A stretch of DNA of 64,000 bases from Cordylochernes scorpioides (GCA_030710605.1 CP092869.1:13957295-14021294); one strand, 5' to 3'; positions 42,828-54,925 are shown, counted from the first letter of the stretch. Notes: a model not told the origin generated them from the letters alone. A program made the numbers and translations.

Positions 42828-42900
42828 TTATTCATTGTTGCAATTATCATAAACTAGGTTGCTCTTTTTGAGCGGTACCTAATAAAGTGATTTTGGAACT
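42828..42900 (+). mobile_element. Short LINE-like 3' tail
   Basis: CATAAACTAGGTTGCTCTTT, GAGCGGTACC and TAATAAAGTGATTTTGGAAC are the same tail as 31135-31200. Confidence 0.5.
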
Positions 42901-43400
42901 TGGAAACTTTAGAAAGAAAAATACTTCCCAAATTTCTAATGGTTACTTTCACTTTTTGATCTAAAAACTTATAAAGATTTGATGAATAGAGTTGTTAATA
43001 GAGAATTTGATATAGTTAGAAGTGAGTTAGTAATGGCTAGGGTCTTGGTAGAGAGAAAGAGAATGGTAAAATCAGAAGAAATGGCCATATTTGGAGACCT
43101 TACGTCACGACTTCAAATCGCGATCCTTTACAGGGGCGGTGTTGGGAAACAGCAGGAGCTCGTGGCGAAACCCTGATGGCACCATTTGGCCGGCCCACTG
43201 TGGTAGACTCTTCTTGTCTGTACCATTTACAATTTTCCTCTGTTTCATTGACCAATGGGAGCTTTGTATGCATCACCATTTATACAGTTCAACAGAAATT
43301 TGAAGAATATTGTTTAAAAAAAATAAGATGTACTCCTTTTTGGTCCATATATAAACACTTATAGTAAAATAAGTTAAAATTCTTTGGTGTCGCCGATCGA
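42901..43400. other. Stretch without a recognised gene
   Basis: Short frames overlap at 42979-43364 in three phases, with no domain recognised. GGTCTTGGTAGAGAG and GGCCGGCCCACTG are GC-richer islands. Confidence 0.35.
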
Positions 43401-44010
43401 CTGTTATTTTGAGGAAGACAGAGGCAATTTTGTTCACACTTAGTTATCTCGTGTGGGGTCACTGTGTATTAAATATCTTTCAGAGTTATTCTCTGAATCC
43501 CGATATATTTGGTAAAAGGTAAAACTACCTAAAGTTTTGTCCATGAGTATTTACAAATCTATAAGACAGAGGCATTTTTGTTCACACTTGGTTATCTCGT
43601 GTGTCTTCAAATAAAGGTCACTGTGTATCAAATATCTTTCAGAGTTATTATCTAAATCCCGATATATATGCTAAAATGTACAACTTCCTTAAGTATTGTT
43701 CCTATGAGTATATACAAATCTATAAGACAGAGTCAATTTTGTTCACACTTGGTTATCTCGTGTGTCTTCAAATAAAGGTCACTGTGTATCAAATATCTTT
43801 CAGAGTTATTGCCTAAATCCCGATATACATGCTAAAAGTTACAACTTAAGTTTTGTCCCCGTGAGTGCATACAAATCTATAAGACATAGGCAATTTTGTT
43901 CATACTAGGTTAAATCATGTGTCTTCAATAAAGGTCAATGTAATATCTTTCAGAGTTATTGTCTGAATCCCGATATACACTGCAAAAGGTACTACTTCCT
44001 TAAGTTTTGT
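43400..44010. repeat. About 145-165-bp tandem repeat, four units
   Basis: Units carry CAATTTTGTTCACACTTGGT, TATCTCGTGTGTCTTCA, AATAAAGGTCACTGTG and TTTCAGAGTTATTGTCTGAA, beginning near 43420, 43563, 43725 and 43885. A single unit lies at 61125-61290. Confidence 0.85.
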
Positions 44011-44790
44011 CCATGAGTGGATATCTACACCGAAAGAAATGTAGACGAAGAGATCCCGAGTATTTGTTGTAAGAACATCCCTAGAGAGAAACGTAGCTCT
44101 ACCAGACATTTACTATGAATTTACAGCCTATAATCCCCGTTCCTATGGGTGTTAGCCTCATTGAACCGCTGTTGTGGAGAGGACTTCCAGATATTTTTGA
44201 CCCTGTTCTGGGAATAAACACGGAGCAACGTTCTGCTCGACCTGACCTTAGCAAAGGCCTTGCGAAATTCCTTGGTGTAATTTGGGCAACCACTCAGTAT
44301 ATCACTGTCCATATCTATGGTTTTGTGGAACAAATTACAAAGCTACTTATGGAAATGTGCACATAAATAACGAGATGTTTCTATTGGATCGTTTTTGAAG
44401 ACAACTCTCAGATTTATAAAATTAATTTATTAAACTTTAAATCATTTTTAGATATAGAGAGAGTTAATTATCTCGTATTTAAGGCAACAAAAGATTCATC
44501 TAATTTACATACATCGTTCTAACCAGATTCAACTTGTGCAAAACAGACGACAAAGCAAAAAATAAACAAATTAATAATAGAGGGTAAGTTCCTATTTTTT
44601 ACAAGCTTTCACACTCAAAGAATAATCATTTTCTTGCTTCAGTTTTATTGTCAAACTATCGTTATGAAATGTTTCTATGAGCATATTTGTATGCGCACTT
44701 CAACTTTTGTTATAATCACTATAATTACTCCATATGGAATTTTAATCTATATCACAGCACGATTTTTAAATTATTTTACAAAATAAATAA
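44011..44790. other. Stretch with overlapping frames, no recognised gene
   Basis: At 44099-44366 three frames are open on opposite strands (for example a plus-strand frame with GLPDIFDPVLGINTEQ). None has a recognised domain, and coincidence is likely in this GC-richer patch. Confidence 0.35.
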
Positions 44791-44794
44791 CTTC

Positions 44795-44890
44795 CTACTA
44801 TCCTTACTGCGATGTAAAACATTGGGAGAGCCTGGCTCATCACTGGTGAACCCTTCTAATATTATTTCATCGCAATAAGGACAGTAGGGA
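44795..44890. mobile_element. Short MITE with CTACTRTCCTTACTGCGATG ends
   Basis: CTACTATCCTTACTGCGATG and ATCGCAATAAGGACAGTAG are inverse ends about 92 bp apart. The core GGGAGAGCCTGGCTCATCAC and TGGTGAACCC is that of the modules at 3950 and 22090. Confidence 0.72.
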
Positions 44891-44959
44891 AAATGCGTTA
44901 AACAGTTTCATTCTTATTTATAGCGCGGAAGTTCCTTAGGTTTTTATTGGATTTGCATA

Positions 44960-45600
44960 AACGAAATTTACTACAAATATTACCTTTACATATCCCATCG
45001 TTACATATCCTTTACCTTTACATATCCCATCGTTACATATCCTTTACATACCCATTGTTACATATCCTTTACTTATCCCATTGTTACATTTCCTTTACCT
45101 ATCCCATCGTTACATATCCTTTACATTTACATATCCCATCGTTATATATCCTTTACATATCCCATCGTTACATATCCTTTACATTTCCCATCGTTACATA
45201 TCCTTTACCTTTACATATCTCAAGTTACATATCCTTTAACTTTACATATCCCATCGTTACATATCCTTTACTTATCCCATCTTTACATATCCTTTACCTT
45301 TACATATCCCATCGTTACATATCCTTTACCTTTACATATCCCATCGTTACATATCCTTTACATATCCCATCGTTACATATCCTTTACCTTTACATATCCC
45401 ATCGTTACATATCCTTTACCTTTACATATCCCATCGTTACATATCCTTTACATATTCCATCGTTACATATCCTTTACCTATCCCATCGTTACATATCCTT
45501 TACATATTCCATCGTTACATATCCTTTACCATTACATATCCCATCGTTACATATCCTTTACATATTCCATCGTTACATATCCTTTACCTATCCCATCGTA
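44960..45600. repeat. ACATATCCCATCGTT array
   Basis: ACATATCC, CATCGTTACATATCCTTTAC and variants repeat at a short irregular period of about 18-36 bp. A 364-codon plus-strand frame (44947-46041) crosses it and is mostly repeat-encoded (YISFTYPIVTYPL words). Confidence 0.9.
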
Positions 45601-46250
45601 GCTAGAAGTTACCAAAACTTGACGGTCGAGGTTCTGTCAGCCAAAGAAAGTCCAATGTCACCGGTCCCACCTAGATGTCCAGTTATGGAAAGGGCCAAGG
45701 TCTGTTGTTGCTGCTGTGGATTTGTTCAGAGGGTAGCAACCTCCACACGTCACGTGTCAGAAAGTTCTGGAATATTCCTCTCTTACCATTTATACTTGTT
45801 TCCTTTTTCTCCCATGTTTTCTCTAAATACAACGTCTGAACAGCTGCATTCTTATCTCTCAATAATTTTTTTTAGCTTTTCTACCAAGAATCATAATGGT
45901 TTTAAAACGGATGCAAACTGCACGTCTGTGTTGGAAATAATGTTTATTCGCATATATAAAACACGCATTATGCATTCTAGAGCTCTTCTCTCTCTCTCTG
46001 AGATCTCTATAACTTCTTTAGGTTTATATATTTTCAATTAAAAACTAAAGTAGTTAATCAATGCCTTTATTCAGACCTTTAATCTTCTATACAGATTCTC
46101 CTGAAAAACACAGAAAAGGATTTGATAAAAAAAGGAGAAAGAAAGAAAGAAATTCGTTTTTACAAAATTATTAATTAAAGTAGCATTATGTGATTGCAAT
46201 AATATTTTTAATGATACAATATCTTGCTTTCTTTTTTTCAATACATCATA
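45601..46250. other. Stretch after the array, possible coding piece
   Basis: The frame running out of the array contains VMERAKVCCCCCGFVQRVAT, with five cysteines in a row, in a GC-richer 150-bp patch. I do not recognise it. It could be a lost exon or chance. Confidence 0.25.
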
Positions 46251-46252
46251 TA

Positions 46253-46480
46253 AGCTTGTCCCAAAAGTTCGTGTTTTTCTTAAAACGTTATTTTTCTTAT
46301 TACTTGGCGAATAATATTATTACGGTGAATACATATTTTAATACATAATAATATTATTACGGCGAATACATAATAATACAATTACTTTATACATAATACA
46401 AAGACATTATACATAACGGCGAATAATATTGGTATTTCAAATTTATTTGCAAGTGTTTACAAACTTTTGGGACAACTTTG
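46253..46480. mobile_element. Mariner-type MITE
   Basis: AAGCTTGTCCCAAAAGTTCG and the inverse AAACTTTTGGGACAACTTTG are the tips. The inside repeats GGCGAATAATATTATTACGG. It belongs to the family at 9421. Confidence 0.8.
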
Positions 46481-46859
46481 TAAAATTCTGAAAAAAAAAA
46501 AAATCTGTTTTTACCTCAATGAAGTTAAAGTGGAAGGGTATTTGGCAATTTGGCCTGGCTGTGGTTAATAGTAAAGGAAGTTGTGAAATGTAATTTGTTG
46601 GTAAAATATGGGAAGGAAGTTGGGGTGAGTGTTACACAAGCCAGGATATAGTTGCCGGAGGTACTGGCCATTTTGAGCTGGTTTCCAGGCCGGTTCAGTC
46701 TTGGATTTACCTCAAGGTACGCTTCGTTGTACAATATAATAGTCAAATATGAAAGAATACTCCAAGAAGTTGGAGTATTGCACATATTCGACAGTGTACC
46801 GACAATCGAGAAAGGGTCTCCAACTTCTGGGATCTACCCCCTACGAGACGTTATGCAAT

Positions 46860-47160
46860 ATAGTTAGTTCGGTAATATATGATCAGGAATATGAAAAGTT
46901 ACATAAACCTGGCTATTCAAATGGCAATGGTTCTCAAGGGATGATCATCTGTTCAAATAGCACGACCTAGATCTTTCCAGAAGGATGTTGCATTGTGTAC
47001 TGTGCAGTTCGATAAAACATGAGCAGGAAGATGAAAAGTTACATAAAATTGGCTATTAAAAAGGCAATGGTCATCAAGGGATGATTCTCGATCCAAACAG
47101 TACGGCCTGGGTCCTTCCAAAAGGACATTGTGCATTGCAGTTGGTTCGGTAAACTAGTTT
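46860..47160. repeat. About 120-bp tandem repeat, two to three units
   Basis: GTTACATAAAACTGGCTATT-like words, AATGGTCATCAAGGGATGAT and CCTTCCAAAAGGACATTG recur near 46900, 47035 and 47145 with changes. Confidence 0.6.
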
Positions 47161-47690
47161 CAACATTTTGGGAACTTCCATAAGTCAGGCTGATTGAAAT
47201 GTACTGAGCATTAAGGGATGATTCCCAGTCCAGCCATCGTCGGCCTAAATCTTCCTTCCCAAATGGTCATCGTTCTTCAGGAAGACCTAGGTACAAAAGA
47301 AGAAGAAGAAAAAAAAAAAAAGGCTAACGGCCCTATCTGACTAATTGATAGATCGCTGCTATTGTTCCCACAAATGATTTGAGAAGTCGGTTTGGGACTT
47401 CCCAAGAATAGCAGTCGACGCCCTCCTGGAGAACTCTTCCTTTTTTACACAGTAGCCTCTGGCAGGATCTTCGTTCTGCAATGGCTGCATTGTTGTTTAC
47501 CCTGTATATCATTGTTGGTAGATAATGAGATGGTTCTTTGCTTTGCTCCTGCGGATTTCCTTAAGAGTTGAGAATAACAACACCTTTAAAATATATTTAC
47601 ACATACATTTTTAACATCTAAATATGACATAGAATAGAACATGGTAAAGAGAAATGAGTTTGAATAATGAAAACTCCATTTAGGAGATAT
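47161..47690. other. Stretch without a supported gene
   Basis: An A-rich GAAGAAGAAG tract near 47300. No known domain. Confidence 0.4.
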
Positions 47691-48270
47691 ATACAGGGTG
47701 ATCCAAAAGTCCCGCACAACTTTAAAAATTAATAACTCGGCGAATATTTGCGCTAGAGCAATGCGGTAAACACCATTGTGTTCAGGATGCAATGGGATTT
47801 TTTATGGCAAATAATGAAAAATTCGAAATTGATTTTAGTTACAACTTTATTCGCTAGATGGCGCCCTACCAGAATCAGCGATTCAGCGGCCAAATTGTTT
47901 GATAAATTGAAAAATATAACTGAACGACACGTATTTTTACTTTTTGAATACCAGGAAAGAACCCTAATAATATCAAATGATAAATTAATAAAACACCATT
48001 TCGCCAAAAGTTAGAAGAAATGGTTAACGATTTTTAAATACAATCTGAGATATGTAAAATAGGTATATGCAAATTAAAACATGTAGCAAAAAAAAAAAAA
48101 AACTGATATTTTAGATGCGGTTTGCTGGAATCCTCTCAGCTATTTATATTTCGAAAATAATAATTTTCTATTTTTTAAAATTCAACTCTCTCTCAGTATC
48201 GATTATATTTATTTTAATTCATTTGAAAAATATTTTTCTATCTCTGATGATTTATTTTACTCTGGAATGC

Positions 48271-48310
48271 CGTTGTTGTTTTTGTCGTGTCCAATAAAGA
48301 GCCTTAGATT
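48271..48310 (-). mobile_element. Very short LINE 3' tail
   Basis: GTTGTTTTTGTCGTGTCCAA and TAAAGAGCCTTAGA match the end of the 118-bp-array LINE family. No clear target duplication was found. Confidence 0.5.
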
Positions 48311-48414
48311 CTTTTCGTTTGGCCAACAAAAAATGTCCAATTTATATACACATATATTTTTACATAATGAGGCTTTAAATAATACAAATAATATTCATCT
48401 ATTTAGATAAACAA

Positions 48415-50320
48415 CAGTTAATATATAGCGAGAAGAGTAGAGGACTAAGCACAGATCCCTGAGGTACACCAGCCCATGTTCTTCGGTCCTTGGAAAATGT
48501 TCCATTGACCCGAACCTTTATCCTTCTTCCCCTTAAGAAGTCTGCAATCCAGATTAAGGTTTTTCCTCTTACTCCGATGTTGTGCAGCCTTTCAAATAAT
48601 TTCTACACTCGAGCAAAAGCTGAGGTCATATCCAGGAATACGGCCGTTGTCTTCTCTGGCGGTTTTTCCTAGAATTCTATTATTGATTGACAGAAGTAGA
48701 ACAGTTTATCAGTTGTACAGTGTCTGAATCTTTAGGCAGTTTGGTAGAAGTTTATTTTATTATTGTTAGTGAGCCAGACTATGAGCCTAGAGTGGATAAT
48801 TCACTCTGTTATTTTACAAAGTATGCTGGTAAGAGCAATTGGCCGATAGTTCTTGCATTCCTTAGCATCTTTGTTTGGTTTCAGTATTGGCACTATAATT
48901 GATATCTTCCAATTCTTTGGTAGTTTACCAGTTTGCCATGAAATGTTCAGTATTCGTAGGAGTTGATTTTTAGCTTCGTCTCCAAAGTGTTTAATCATTT
49001 GACCAAAGATTAGAGCATCTCCAGGTGACATCTTGGATTTAACTTTCCTATTGATGAATTTAGCTCATTCAGTGTGAAGTCTCTCGAGTAAATATCTTGT
49101 TGATAGTAATTTCTTGCTTGTTTAACTAACTTGTTTATATTATTTTTTAGAGTCTTGCCTTCATTCGTATAGCTGAGTCTGGAAGTGCTTGAAAGATATT
49201 CAGCAATTATGTCAGCCATCTGTTTGTTAGTTCTCGCTGTTCATATCGGTTAGAGTATTGGAGGATTAGTGTTCGTTTTGATTGTTTTATAACACTAATT
49301 ATATTCCAGTGATGGCTTTCCTTTTTTGGATCCATTTTTTTTCGCAGAATTCTGCCCATTTTTCTTGTTTGAATATCCAAATTTCTTGTTCTATTTTGTG
49401 ACTAATTTAATGAGTTCCTTTATGATTTCTTCTGTTTTATTTGTTTAAGGAAGTTCATTTTTATTGTCTCTCTCTGCAATCATTGCCTCGATATTGTGGT
49501 CCTTCCAGTAAAGTATTCACAGGTCTTTACGTGTACCTCTAGGTATCGATACTTTTGCAGCTTTGGATATGTTCAAAGAGAATTTTTCCAATTTTTTGTC
49601 AATCGTTCTGTGATTTAATTCTTCGTTGCACAGTTCTTCAAGCTTTTCTGTAAATATTTTTCCAGTGTTCTTTTATTCTGTTGGAAATTCTCAATTTTGA
49701 ATTTTAGGGTTGTTAAAATTGGTCTGTGGTCACTGATTGCACTTTTCAGAATTTTCTATTGTGTTGTGGGTGCGATGTTGTAATTTATCGCTGTGATGTC
49801 TATTGCGGATTCTGTGCCTGTGGACTTAGATAGATAGGTGTTATTTTCGTTATTTAACGGTGTAAGGTCGAGGTCGGTTAGCATGTCCTCAACCTGCTGA
49901 CCTTTGTTATCCTGGACAGGTGATCCCCAAGTTGGTCTTTCGGCGTTAAAATCACCAAGTATGATTGCGATATCCGAAGACGCTTCACTTAATGTCTCTT
50001 TCAGGCCTGTATTGATGCTAGTATTATCGTGGTGATAAACATTTATGATTGGAATTGTTTTATCTGTAAGATAGATTTCTATTGCCTGAGCTTCTGTCGT
50101 GCTTTCTCTAGGCTTACTCTGATTATAGATGATTTCCTTAAATTTGACTTCTAGAGTTTTAATCAAAACGGCAAGTCCTCCTCCGAATTTTCCCGGTCTG
50201 TCCATTCGTAGTGTTGTTTAATCTTTGATATTGAATCTCAGATTCTGATTCAATTTTGTCTCCTGAGGACAATTAATATGTACATTGTTGTCACAGAGAA
50301 GACAAGTCAGCTCTTTATTT
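48415..50320 (-). pseudogene. LINE endonuclease plus reverse transcriptase relic
   Basis: Non-LTR elements nick DNA with an APE-type endonuclease and copy their RNA at the nick. On the minus strand the order is endonuclease (about 50270-49700) then RT. Endonuclease words are CPQETKL, RMDRPGKFGGGLAVLIK, IILGDFNAERPTWGSP, ESAIDIT and finally SDHRPIL. RT words are LPKNWKISIIVPILKPNKDA with NYRPIALTSIL, AVFLDMTSAFARV (motif A, catalytic Asp kept) and WAGVPQGSVLSPLLFAIY (motif B). The YADD box and all downstream parts are missing at 48415. There is an in-frame stop near 50219 and several frameshifts (near 49740, 49030 and 48610). It belongs to the Jockey/R1-like type of LINE. It lies antisense inside the large transposon. 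Confidence 0.9.
49756..50205 (-). pseudogene. APE-type endonuclease open segment of the LINE
   Basis: This is the longest open part of the relic, 149 codons from MDRPGKFGGG to NIAPTTQ. It includes the GDFNA...W metal-site region. The N-terminal QETK glutamate lies upstream beyond a stop, and the SDH motif lies downstream in another phase, so the domain is broken at both ends. Confidence 0.88.
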
Positions 50321-50349
50321 TCCTCTGGGTACCATTTATATTGAGTTGT

Positions 50350-50590
50350 AGTAGATTGAATTGTGTCCTCGTAGTAGATTTCTCATCATGAGCTCGAGCT
50401 GCAGCTCCTTACGCGGCGGTTACCCCGGACGCGGTAGCATTACTGGAGATATCAGTTTTGCTCTTCATTTGAAAATGGGTGCCGTTGCAACGTTAGTCAT
50501 CTTGGAAACGAACCAGAATTTGGTCAAATATTCTAAGGGTCCAGGGAGGACCGCAAGGAGGTGTGGTCGAACTTCTCCCCTTCCCCCTGG
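50350..50590. repeat. Dispersed block also at 58660-58800
   Basis: ATCAGTTTTGCTCTTCATTT, GAAAATGGGTGCCGTTGC, CCAGAATTTGGTCAAATATT and CTAAGGGTCCAGGG are shared with the later block. It contains GC-rich words (CGGCGGTTACCCCGGACGC). Its function is unknown. It sits between the LINE and the transposase. Confidence 0.6.
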
Positions 50591-51700
50591 AATGCCGTCA
50601 CTACAGGATAAAGCACTCTTGGTGAATTTTTTTAATTGTGATTCAAAATCTGCCACTGAAGCTTTACGAGCGTTTCGTTCCTTTAAAGATATTCGAAGCG
50701 GTAAAGGACCAATGAGTTTCTACTCTCTAAAGCGATTGATTAAAAGTTTTTAGGAAACTGGATCTCTGTAAGCAAAACCTCGGAGTGGAAGACCATCGAC
50801 ATGCAAGTCAGTGGCTGTTACGGTTTTGCAGAATGCTGAAGCTATTGAAACGTTATCCACGTATGGAGAAGTAAGTGCTAGACAAGTTTCTCGACAAACG
50901 GGGATTTCGTGTGGAACAGTTTGGAGAGAACACACATTTAGAATTTTTCTATAAAAATATCCTATCAAAATTCAAAGTTTTCACGAGTTGAAAGTCAGCG
51001 ATTTTGAGAAGCGTCAAGAATTCGCTGCATGGGTTTTCCGGCAAATTGATATTGATGGAAACTGGCTGTCAAATGTTCTAAGAACAGATGATGCTCACTT
51101 TTATCTAAAGGGAGAATTTAAAATTCAAAACTGCCTCATTTTGGCAACAGAAAACCTTAGGAATTTTACAGAAATACCACTTCATCAGCACAGAGTTACA
51201 GTTTTGTGTGGGTTCACTTCTTCTTTTATTATTGGGACATTTTTCTTTGAAAAAATCAATGGAAGAACTTTTAAAACCGTTTTTGTAACTGGTGAACGTT
51301 ATGTTCAACTTTTAAGAGAAAATTTTATTCTCATATTGCAGGACAGACAAGCACTAAGCGAAATAACATTCATGCAAGATGGAGAACCCCCTCATATCTC
51401 CCGCGGTGCCAAACAATTGCTGAAGGATACGTTCGGTGGAATTCGTTGATAAGTCGCCACTTTATATACCAGTGGCCTCCAATATCACCACACTTGACGC
51501 CTTACAATTTCGGTTATGGGGGTGCATTAAGTCGCGTTTTTATCGATGCCGGCCTACCACATTGGCCATGTTGAAGGCTTCTATCAGATGGCACGTTTTA
51601 TAAATTTCAACTATTTAATTGTGACCATTCTGTCATCTATCGTCTGCAGGCGGTGTTTGAGAATGAAGGGCGCTACATTGAGCAAGGATTGTGACCTAAT
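50590..51700 (+). pseudogene. Tc1/mariner-type transposase relic
   Basis: The transposase of this superfamily binds TIRs by helix-turn-helix and cuts with three acidic residues. The plus strand reads LVNFFNCDSKSATEALRAFR (first helix-turn-helix), LKRLIKSF followed by an EETGSL linker, PRSGRPST, and VSARQVSRQTGISCGTVWR (second helix-turn-helix). The catalytic part follows: LRTDDAHFYLKGEF (first Asp, about 51085), VTVLCGF and FMQDGEPPHISRGAKQLL (second Asp, about 51376). After a frameshift near 51445 comes WPPISPHLTPYNF, where the usual third acidic residue (SPDL) is His. Stops near 50768 and 50955 break the frame. It is the expected enzyme for the surrounding 420-bp TIRs and is dead. Confidence 0.88.
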
Positions 51701-52379
51701 ACAAAAGAGAAGGCAGTTACCTCATGTGTTATATTTTGCAGCTCTTTGTTTTGGGTTATGGGAATAATAAATGCTGTCCTCACATCTTAACTCTTTTTTT
51801 TTTTTCTGTGAACAGTAATTTTTTTGTTCGTCATTTGCCTACATCTTATGTCGTGCAGGCCAAAGTGTTATAACTTCTCGAATAACACTGGTATACACAA
51901 TTTTACCCCTTATGTTTAGTTTATCGCTTTTCGCTCATTAGAAGAAATAGCATAAGGAATAATCTCTGTATCCCCCCCAACTTTAGATATTTTGCGCAAA
52001 ATACAATACAAAATGATTTTACTACCACGTTTTTCAACGCAAAAGGTCGATTTAAAAATGATTTTTTTTGAGGGGATACATTTTCAAAATTATGTACAGT
52101 ATAATAAACAATGATAACATTTGACAAACCCATAGGCTATTTGGAATAAAGTACGACAAATATATTTTGTCACTCCCCTCTATATTTCATTTTTGGATCA
52201 TGACAAATATCCAGTTAAATAGTCAAGTGTCGACAATTAGTCAAGAAACTATACATTTCTTATAGCAAGAAATCCTATTAGTAGTGCCATAATAATTTTT
52301 GGTACTATATTAACATTTCAAAAATCGTGTATTGATATCAGTAGTTATTTTCAAACATTCAATTTATTTCACAACACTC
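51701..52379. other. Transposon interior without a gene
   Basis: AT-rich sequence between the transposase relic and the right TIR. A 70-codon minus-strand frame (51921-52133) has no recognised domain. Confidence 0.5.
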
Positions 52380-52854
52380 CATCTAAAATATAAATATTTT
52401 TTGCTACATGTTTTAATTTGCATATACCTATTTTACATATCTCAGATTGTATTTAAAAATCGTCAACCAATTCTTCTAATTTTTGGCGAAATGGTGTTTT
52501 ATTAATTTATCATTTGATATTATTAAGGTTCTTTCCTGGTATTCAAAAAGGAAAAATACGTGTCGTTCAGTTATATATTTCAATTTATCAAACAATTTGG
52601 CCGCTGAATCTCTGATTCTGGTAGAGCGCCATCTAGCGAATAAAGTTGTAACTAAAATCAATTTCGAATTTTTCATTATTTGCCATAAAAAATCCCATTG
52701 CATCCTGAACACAATGATGTTTACCGCATTGCTCTAGCGCAAATATTCGCGGAGTTATTAATTTTTGAAGTTGTGCGGGACTTTTGGATCACCCTGTATG
52801 TAAAAAATGTGATGCTCTAATTTTGGCATCTTGATTCTCAATATTAGGATATCC

Positions 52855-52945
52855 TTTTCTTCTTCTTTCTTATCTCCACGCAATCATATTAGGGTATCAA
52901 GCTTGTAAAGCTTGAGACTTTTGATGGTGTCTGCCGGGAAAGAGT
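52855..52945. repeat. Dispersed block fragment
   Basis: CTTCTTCTTTCTTATCTCCA, CGCAATCATATTAGGGTATC and AAGCTTGTAAAGC form the start of the block at 8250 and 62080. Confidence 0.65.
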
Positions 52946-53396
52946 ATAGCTCATCAATAGATGAGTCAATACAGTCAATGATGTGTTTTGGGGTTGCTGA
53001 TTGAGAATTGCACTTAGTACATAGTGGGAAAACCTTGCAATCATAATATCCTAAATTCCGATATTGGAAATGTAAACTACTTATAATGCGTCTGTTTCTT
53101 TAAAAATGAAACAAATTTCTACGCTGCACTTAATGTATTGATAAAAATGATGTGAGGGCTTGGCTAATCAGTGATACACCCTCTCAGCGGTTTCACTATT
53201 CCTATATGGCGGTGCATTATAGCCGTTGAAAAATCAAATTTGATTAAGATGACTAATGCCCTTCTACAATATGGAGAATGATCTTGATGGTATCAGTAAG
53301 GTATTGGTGATAGAGCTCCAGCTTTGACTTCATTGTCAGGTATTAACCAATCACCGCAAATCATGATATGTTGCTGCCCTATAGGCCGAAGTACGG

Positions 53397-53600
53397 TGTC
53401 ATGAGCTCAGAGCCGCTACGGTAGCCGTGAACAGGGAACTCTGAAATGTGGCGGACTAACGGGGTAATGTCATCACCCCTTTCCATGGAAGGATAAGACA
53501 CCACGCGAGCTGTATAAAGGTATCCAGGGGTAGTCTAGCAAGAGGAACTTATGTAACCCAGGATGTGAATAAATCCACACACACTTCCAGAATACATGAT
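53397..53600 (+). mobile_element. Possible solo LTR
   Basis: It begins TGTCATGAGCTCAGAGCCGC and has a TATA-like TGTATAAAGGTATCC near 53511 and a polyadenylation-like GTGAATAAATCC near 53568. The order fits U3-R-U5 of a retrovirus-like LTR. No primer site, partner LTR or target duplication was found, so this is tentative. Confidence 0.3.
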
Positions 53601-53739
53601 TGGGGGGAATGTCTTGGTCAGTCAACGTTGAGGAATGTTCCATTAGATCGACGCTCCGTCCGTGACGATGGGGATTTGCACCTCCTAGCGGGCGCCCTTT
53701 TTGTCTGCCGCCCCGGACATTCTACCCCTCGGGGAATGC

Positions 53740-54165
53740 ATGAGTGAAATATGCTCCACCTCTGCCATGGGTTGGCCTGGTATTGCACTACTTCTTTATT
53801 TAGTAGATTATTCCATACTCCTCTCTGATGTTTGTTCCACCACGAGTAGTATTGCATTGCTTCTTTCTTATCAGCTTATACCGGTTTTTCTGAAGCTTGC
53901 TTCAAAAGGTTAGCCTGATATTACATTACTGTCTTATACTATTATACAAGGCTTTTTAAAAAGTGTTCTCTCCACCTCTATCATAGGTTGGCCTGGGATT
54001 GCACTACCTACTCAGTAGATTATTCCAAACTCCTCTGAGGCTTGCTCCACCTCTATCATAGGTTGGCCTGGTATTGCACTACCTACTCGGTAGATTATTC
54101 CAAACTCCTCTGAGGCTTGCTCCACCTCCAGAATAGGTTGGCCTGGTATTGCACTACCTACTTAC
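53740..54165. repeat. About 74-bp tandem repeat
   Basis: CTCCACCTCTATCATAGGTT, GGCCTGGTATTGCACTACCT and CTCCTCTGAGGCTTG recur at about 53970, 54045 and 54120, with an older copy at 53745. Confidence 0.8.
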
Positions 54166-54627
54166 AATGCAGATTTTACACCAGGTTTTTCTCAAAATCC
54201 CCCTTCAACATCTTTTATCGTTTATCTAGATGACAAATATGGAGTAAATCACATACAAAATCTCAACTTTTTAATCCATATATGTTGTTAAGTCTCTAAT
54301 ATTCATTATTTTAGTTGTTTACACATGTGTATAAGAGAATAGAGACCATATAATCAAAAGATCCATCAATAAGATGCTTTTTGACTTTTTTCATGGTAGT
54401 TTCACAGATTTATCACAATTTGGCTTACGTTGTTTAGATCAAATTTTCCCTATAAACATGAGATATATCCCAATGTAGAAATATAACAGGATACCTCTCT
54501 GTCGTTAACTATATACATTATAAATTCGAAGATTGAAAAAAAGATTTCTAATGATTGTAACAGAACGAAATTGGAATTCCTGGAATAAATAGAATTGTAT
54601 TACAGAAATTAATGAACAATTGATGGA
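54166..54627. other. Stretch without a supported gene
   Basis: AT-rich with no recognised repeat. Confidence 0.4.
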
Positions 54628-54925
54628 GGTCGGTAAAAGGATGGATCTAAACCATTGGTTTGCGACCGCTACGACCCCGGATCGAATCCCGCATTGATCA
54701 CTTTTTTCCGGTTAAAAAAAAAATGCTCCAATGGCCACCGATTCTTGCAAAAGTCCAATCCCACCAGCGAGTGCAAGTAAACAAACGGGGATTCTGGCAT
54801 ATTTGTAAGTGCAAAAAGTCGAACTGTTTTTCACGTGTGTAGACATGTGGTGTACTTACAGTAAAGGCAGTCACCTACTTCTATCCACCATGATTATAAT
54901 GGCCTGTACCACGTGTATTAGGAAT
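54628..54925 (+). mobile_element. SINE family 1
   Basis: GGTCGGTAAAAGGATGG, CCGGATCGAATCCCGC (B box), an A-run, AGTGCAAGTAAACAAACGGG and the end GGCCTGTACCACGTG. It is more diverged than the copy at 27363. Confidence 0.8.

Larger units (their letters stand above)
47694..52796. mobile_element. DNA transposon with about 420-bp TIRs, 5.1 kb
   Basis: The tips CAGGGTGATCCAAAAGTCCC and the inverse GGGACTTTTGGATCACCCTG are flanked by TA (47692-47693 and 52797-52798). Inverse complementarity extends about 420 bp inward at each end (to about 48118 and 52380) with few differences. Inside are a decayed mariner-type transposase (50590-51700, plus) and an antisense LINE (48415-50320). The short frames mirrored at 47778-48014 and 52476-52737 are the two TIR arms. 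Confidence 0.92.

Noticed and set aside
44099-44366. Overlapping frames on both strands as a gene
   Set aside because: Three phases are open at once with no domain or codon signal. It was recorded only as an unrecognised stretch.
44947-46041. A 364-codon open frame on the plus strand
   Set aside because: Two thirds is encoded by the ACATATCC array (YISFTYPIVTYPL words). The remainder has no recognised domain. Only the Cys-rich piece was kept as a weak note.
47778-48014. Short conserved ORF mirrored at 52476-52737
   Set aside because: The two are the inverted arms of one transposon, so similarity reflects the TIR and not protein conservation.
53397-53600. A complete LTR retrotransposon
   Set aside because: Only one LTR-like piece with TATA-like and AATAAA-like words is seen. 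No gag or pol, primer site or partner LTR was found nearby.
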